6,276 nucleotides of DNA from Spirochaetales bacterium (GTDB taxonomy: Bacteria; Spirochaetota; Spirochaetia; SZUA-6; DRHE01): positions 1-6,276 of the forward strand of contig DRHE01000368.1 in NCBI GenBank assembly GCA_011049745.1, in the 5' to 3' direction. Below the pieces are notes generated by a model that was not told where the DNA came from, searched no databases, and was given only the letters and a program-made list of their open reading frames with translations. The position numbers and the translations under genes were made by a program. Shown here piece by piece: positions 5,210-6,276 of this stretch (within the stretch, counting starts at the first letter, position 1; each line of letters opens with the position of its first letter).

Positions 5210-6276
5210 ATGCAGAGAGATGCAGCGGCTTTGGACCTATTTGAGCCGCTGATTGGTAAATGGTTTACTCAAAAATTCGGCTGTCCTACTGAAATCCAGA
5301 AGAGTTCCTGGCGTGAAATATCCTGCGGAAAACATATTCTAATTACCGCGCCCACCGGAAGCGGCAAGACCCTGGCCTCGCTGCTGTGGGCTCTTAATCA
5401 ACTTATATCCGGGGCCTGGCCGCCGGGCGCCACCAGCATACTCTATGTTTCACCCCTTAAAGCCTTAAATAACGATATTCGCAGCAACCTGCTTGAACCT
5501 CTTGCCGAAATAAATGAGCTCTATAGGGCCGGGGGAATCACTATTCCGGATATTCAGGTCTTTACCAGAAGCGGGGACACGCCGCAAAACGAGAGACAAC
5601 GAATGCTCCGTCATCCTCCCGAAATATTGATTACCACACCCGAGAACCTCAATCTTATGCTGAGCTCTAAAAGAGCGCGATTGGTTTTAACCACGATCAA
5701 ATGTGTGATCCTCGACGAAATTCATGCACTCGCATCAACCAAGCGAGGAACCCACCTGATTACTGCCGTGGAGCGTTTAGTGCCTTTGGCGGGAGAGTTC
5801 CAGAGGATCGCACTTTCAGCAACGGTTAAACCCTTAAAAATAATTGCCGCTTTTATCGGCGGTTATCGGCTGGAACCCGGCTCCGATCGCTATGAAGCGC
5901 GCCGGATCTCCATTCTTCAATCGCCGGAAAGTAAAAAAATTCAGATCGGTGTCAGCTTCATAGAAAATGCCCGGCAAGCTTTGGAGGATAAGTCCTGGTG
6001 GCCCACCCTGGTAAAAAAGTTTAAAGAAATTATCAATGAAAATCATTCCACGCTTCTCTTTACCAACAGCAGAAGGCTGTGTGAAAAGCTTACCCGGCTG
6101 ATCAATGAAGGAGAAGATAGGGAGCTGGCCTACTCTCATCACGGCTCTCTTTCAAAGGAAATCAGGAAGGTGGTTGAGCAGCGTCTGAAAAGGGGGGAGC
6201 TGGCAGCAATTGTAGCCACCAGTTCCCTGGAGCTTTATAATTTCTTAAGGTGCTGTTATGCCTATCAGAAACTGCC
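5210..6276 (+). CDS. lhr: Lhr-type superfamily 2 ATP-dependent helicase, N-terminal part (runs off window; disrupted near 6236)
   Basis: ATP-driven nucleic-acid helicase of the Lhr family, linked to DNA repair; full-length proteins have roughly 850-1500 residues. The frame is open from the ATG at 5210 to the window end (355 codons). An in-frame TAG lies one codon before that ATG, which fixes the start, though no good ribosome site is visible. Motifs in order: F-G-C-P-T-E-I-Q (23-30, Q motif), A-P-T-G-S-G-K-T (47-54, Walker A), S-P-L-K-A-L-N-N-D (81-89, Ia), T-P-E-N-L (143-147, Ib), L-D-E-I-H-A-L (168-174, motif II), L-S-A-T-V (202-206, III), L-L-F-T-N-S-R-R (282-289, IV) and H-H-G-S-L-S (310-315). 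Motif V should read S-S-L-E-L-G-I-D-I-G, but after S-S-L-E-L (338-342) it changes to Y-N-F-L-R-C-C. The gene is divergent from the operon and probably functionally unrelated to it. Confidence 0.88.
   Translation, partial: MQRDAAALDLFEPLIGKWFTQKFGCPTEIQKSSWREISCGKHILITAPTGSGKTLASLLWALNQLISGAWPPGATSILYVSPLKALNNDIRSNLLEPLAEINELYRAGGITIPDIQVFTRSGDTPQNERQRMLRHPPEILITTPENLNLMLSSKRARLVLTTIKCVILDEIHALASTKRGTHLITAVERLVPLAGEFQRIALSATVKPLKIIAAFIGGYRLEPGSDRYEARRISILQSPESKKIQIGVSFIENARQALEDKSWWPTLVKKFKEIINENHSTLLFTNSRRLCEKLTRLINEGEDRELAYSHHGSLSKEIRKVVEQRLKRGELAAIVATSSLELYNFLRCCYAYQKL
6236..6276. other. Unexplained sequence replacing the helicase motif V coding region
   Basis: From 6236 to the window end none of the three forward frames encodes the G-I-D-I-G expected after S-S-L-E-L; the two other forward frames meet stops within a few codons. 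This abrupt loss of similarity, rather than gradual divergence, suggests a junction with unrelated DNA. With 41 bases I cannot tell an insertion-sequence end from a rearrangement or an assembly join. Confidence 0.5.

Noticed and set aside
1..6276. CRISPR arrays, tRNA or rRNA genes
   Set aside because: No regularly spaced repeats, no cloverleaf with CCA-type end and no rRNA-like conserved stretch were seen on either strand.

Overview
The window reads as chromosomal DNA of a free-living bacterium with moderate GC. The best guess is a spirochaete. The main clue is the N-terminus of the solute-binding protein: a hydrophobic signal followed by W-A-G-G-K-Q-E-E with no lipobox cysteine, a style I associate with spirochaete binding proteins. 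This is a moderate-confidence inference; a Firmicute is the main alternative because the permease types are common there.

Minus strand, positions 4830 down to 1, carries one probable operon transcribed right to left. In order it holds: a GntR/FadR-type regulator fused to a TAXI-type solute-receptor domain (4830-3274); a glycerophosphodiester phosphodiesterase-like gene broken by one in-frame TAA (3281-2586, overlapping the regulator's stop); an LplB-type permease (2530-1592); a YtcP/LplC-type permease (1589-741); and the first 230 codons of the cognate extracellular binding protein (691-1, cut by the window edge). The gaps are only -8, 55, 2 and 49 bases, and I saw no terminator between the genes. 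A near-consensus sigma-70 promoter (4895-4867) with an inverted repeat spanning its -35 and spacer lies about 35 bases before the regulator, so the operon is probably autoregulated. No ATPase is encoded in the visible part, which is normal for this CUT1 subgroup, where a shared ATPase is used.

The intergenic region 4831-5209 separates this operon from a divergent gene. Besides the operon promoter it holds a plus-strand promoter (4974-5002) followed by about 100 bases that fold into a closed multi-stem structure ending in a strong intrinsic terminator (5082-5109). This looks like a small structured RNA or a leader RNA. The bases 5110-5209 hold no feature I can support beyond an orphan TTGACA.

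Plus strand, 5210 to the end, encodes the N-terminal 340 or so residues of an Lhr-type superfamily 2 helicase. Its reading frame stays open, but the protein stops resembling the family abruptly at 6236, inside motif V. That suggests an insertion, a rearrangement or an assembly join in the last 41 bases.

Working model: the operon imports an organic solute through a CUT1 ABC transporter. Its regulator senses a ligand in the cytoplasm through a domain normally found in secreted TRAP receptors, and the (now broken) phosphodiesterase once processed the solute or a related glycerophosphodiester.
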